DNA of 7,049 nt from Balneolaceae bacterium (GTDB taxonomy: Bacteria > Bacteroidota > Rhodothermia > Balneolales > Balneolaceae). The stretch is taken from contig SLKH01000282.1 in the NCBI GenBank assembly GCA_007134665.1, forward strand, positions 1 through 7,049, given 5' to 3'. A program made the translations under genes and the position numbers. The notes beneath the pieces are model-generated. The model was not told the DNA's origin. It made no database searches and saw only the letters and a program-made list of their open reading frames with translations. This document shows, piece by piece, positions 6,619 to 7,049 of this stretch; the first letter of the stretch is position 1; every line of letters begins with the position of its first letter.

Positions 6619-7049
6619 TAATACTGTTAAAATTTTGTCAGTTCTTGTGTTATGGGGGATGATCGGGGGCTGTGCTCAGGAATCAGATGAACATCCGGAT
6701 TCAAGATTAAATGTTTTATTTATCGCAATCGATGATTTGCGTAACGACCTCGGTGCACTTGGAGTTGATTATGTACACACACCACATTTGGATGCTTTAG
6801 CGGAAACCGGACGTCTATTCAGCAGGCATTATGTCCAGGTGCCAACGTGCGGATCTTCAAGGGCTGCTCTATTAAGAGGCAAACGGGCTGATGCGCCTCA
6901 ATACCTGCCAAATACGGCAATTCGTGATACTCATGAGGAGTGGGCCAGGGAAAGTCTCCCGGCAATTTTTCGGCAGAATGGATATCAGACGCTGTCACTT
7001 GGGAAGATTACTCATTACCCGGGCGGATTGACCGGTGATGGCTGGGCGG
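6605..7049 (+). CDS. Sulfatase lipoprotein, iduronate-2-sulfatase-like, N-terminal part (runs off window)
   Basis: The first 148 residues of a type I sulfatase, cut by the window edge; family members usually run to about 450-550 aa. Such enzymes hydrolyse sulfate esters, here probably on a glycan at the cell surface. The N-terminus has K9, a hydrophobic core LSVLVLWGMI and a lipobox IGGC (C23), predicting a signal peptidase II lipoprotein. VLFIAIDDLR (37-46) supplies D43 and D44 for calcium binding. VPTCGSSRAALLRGK (79-93) is the formylglycine site, with C82 as the residue to be converted and R86 stabilising it. LGKITHYPGG (132-141) supplies K134 and H137. The IDDLR form and the GKITH block resemble the iduronate-2-sulfatase-like group (S1_7), but the true substrate cannot be told. 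The site reads C-G-S-S-R, with Ser where Pro or Ala is usual. ATG 6605 is the only start after the in-frame TAA at 6587-6589 that gives a full signal peptide. Confidence 0.88.
   Translation, partial: MDHFNNTVKILSVLVLWGMIGGCAQESDEHPDSRLNVLFIAIDDLRNDLGALGVDYVHTPHLDALAETGRLFSRHYVQVPTCGSSRAALLRGKRADAPQYLPNTAIRDTHEEWARESLPAIFRQNGYQTLSLGKITHYPGGLTGDGWA

Noticed and set aside
6591..6662. Short hydrophobic frame from ATG 6591, overlapping the sulfatase start.
   Set aside because: It ends after 23 codons at TGA, is in a different frame from the sulfatase, and shows no signal or motif.

Overview
The window looks like an accessory polysaccharide-degradation locus, with all genes on the + strand, from a bacterium with moderate GC, AT-rich intergenic DNA and no clear Shine-Dalgarno sequences. 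This suits Bacteroidota or Balneolota/Rhodothermota. The gene families themselves (planctomycete-type cytochrome with DUF1549/DUF1553, DUF1501, sulfatase) are most abundant in Planctomycetes and Verrucomicrobia. The phylum is an inference.

Layout. Positions 1-577 hold no gene I can support. They carry two diverged copies of a short intergenic repeat family rich in TTCC-NNN-GGAA hairpins (1-182 and about 290-451). Between them is a perfect 15-bp inverted repeat that probably acts as a terminator (224-260), and a plain AT-rich leader follows (452-577). At 578-2035 is a secreted glycoside-hydrolase-like protein with a (beta/alpha)8-type NE signature and a C-terminal Ig-like domain, closed by a hairpin at 2051-2078. 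At 2179-5073 is a large membrane-anchored c-type cytochrome: four membrane helices, a CxxCH haem domain, DUF1549, and DUF1553 with an apparent sugar-binding beta-sandwich inserted in it. At 5103-6524 is a DUF1501 protein with a combined Tat and lipoprotein signal. From 6605 to the window edge is the first third of a lipoprotein sulfatase of the iduronate-2-sulfatase-like type.

How they may work together. The cytochrome and DUF1501 genes are 29 bp apart and the sulfatase follows after 80 bp, so these three are probably one operon; the hydrolase gene has its own terminator. Every product carries an export or membrane signal. Sulfatase plus hydrolase suggests breakdown of a sulfated glycan at the cell surface. 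The cytochrome/DUF1501 pair is known to recur in such loci but its biochemical role is unknown. The fused sugar-binding-like domain suggests that a redox protein is physically brought to carbohydrate, and this is the most interesting idea in the window. None of it has been tested here by database search or structure prediction.
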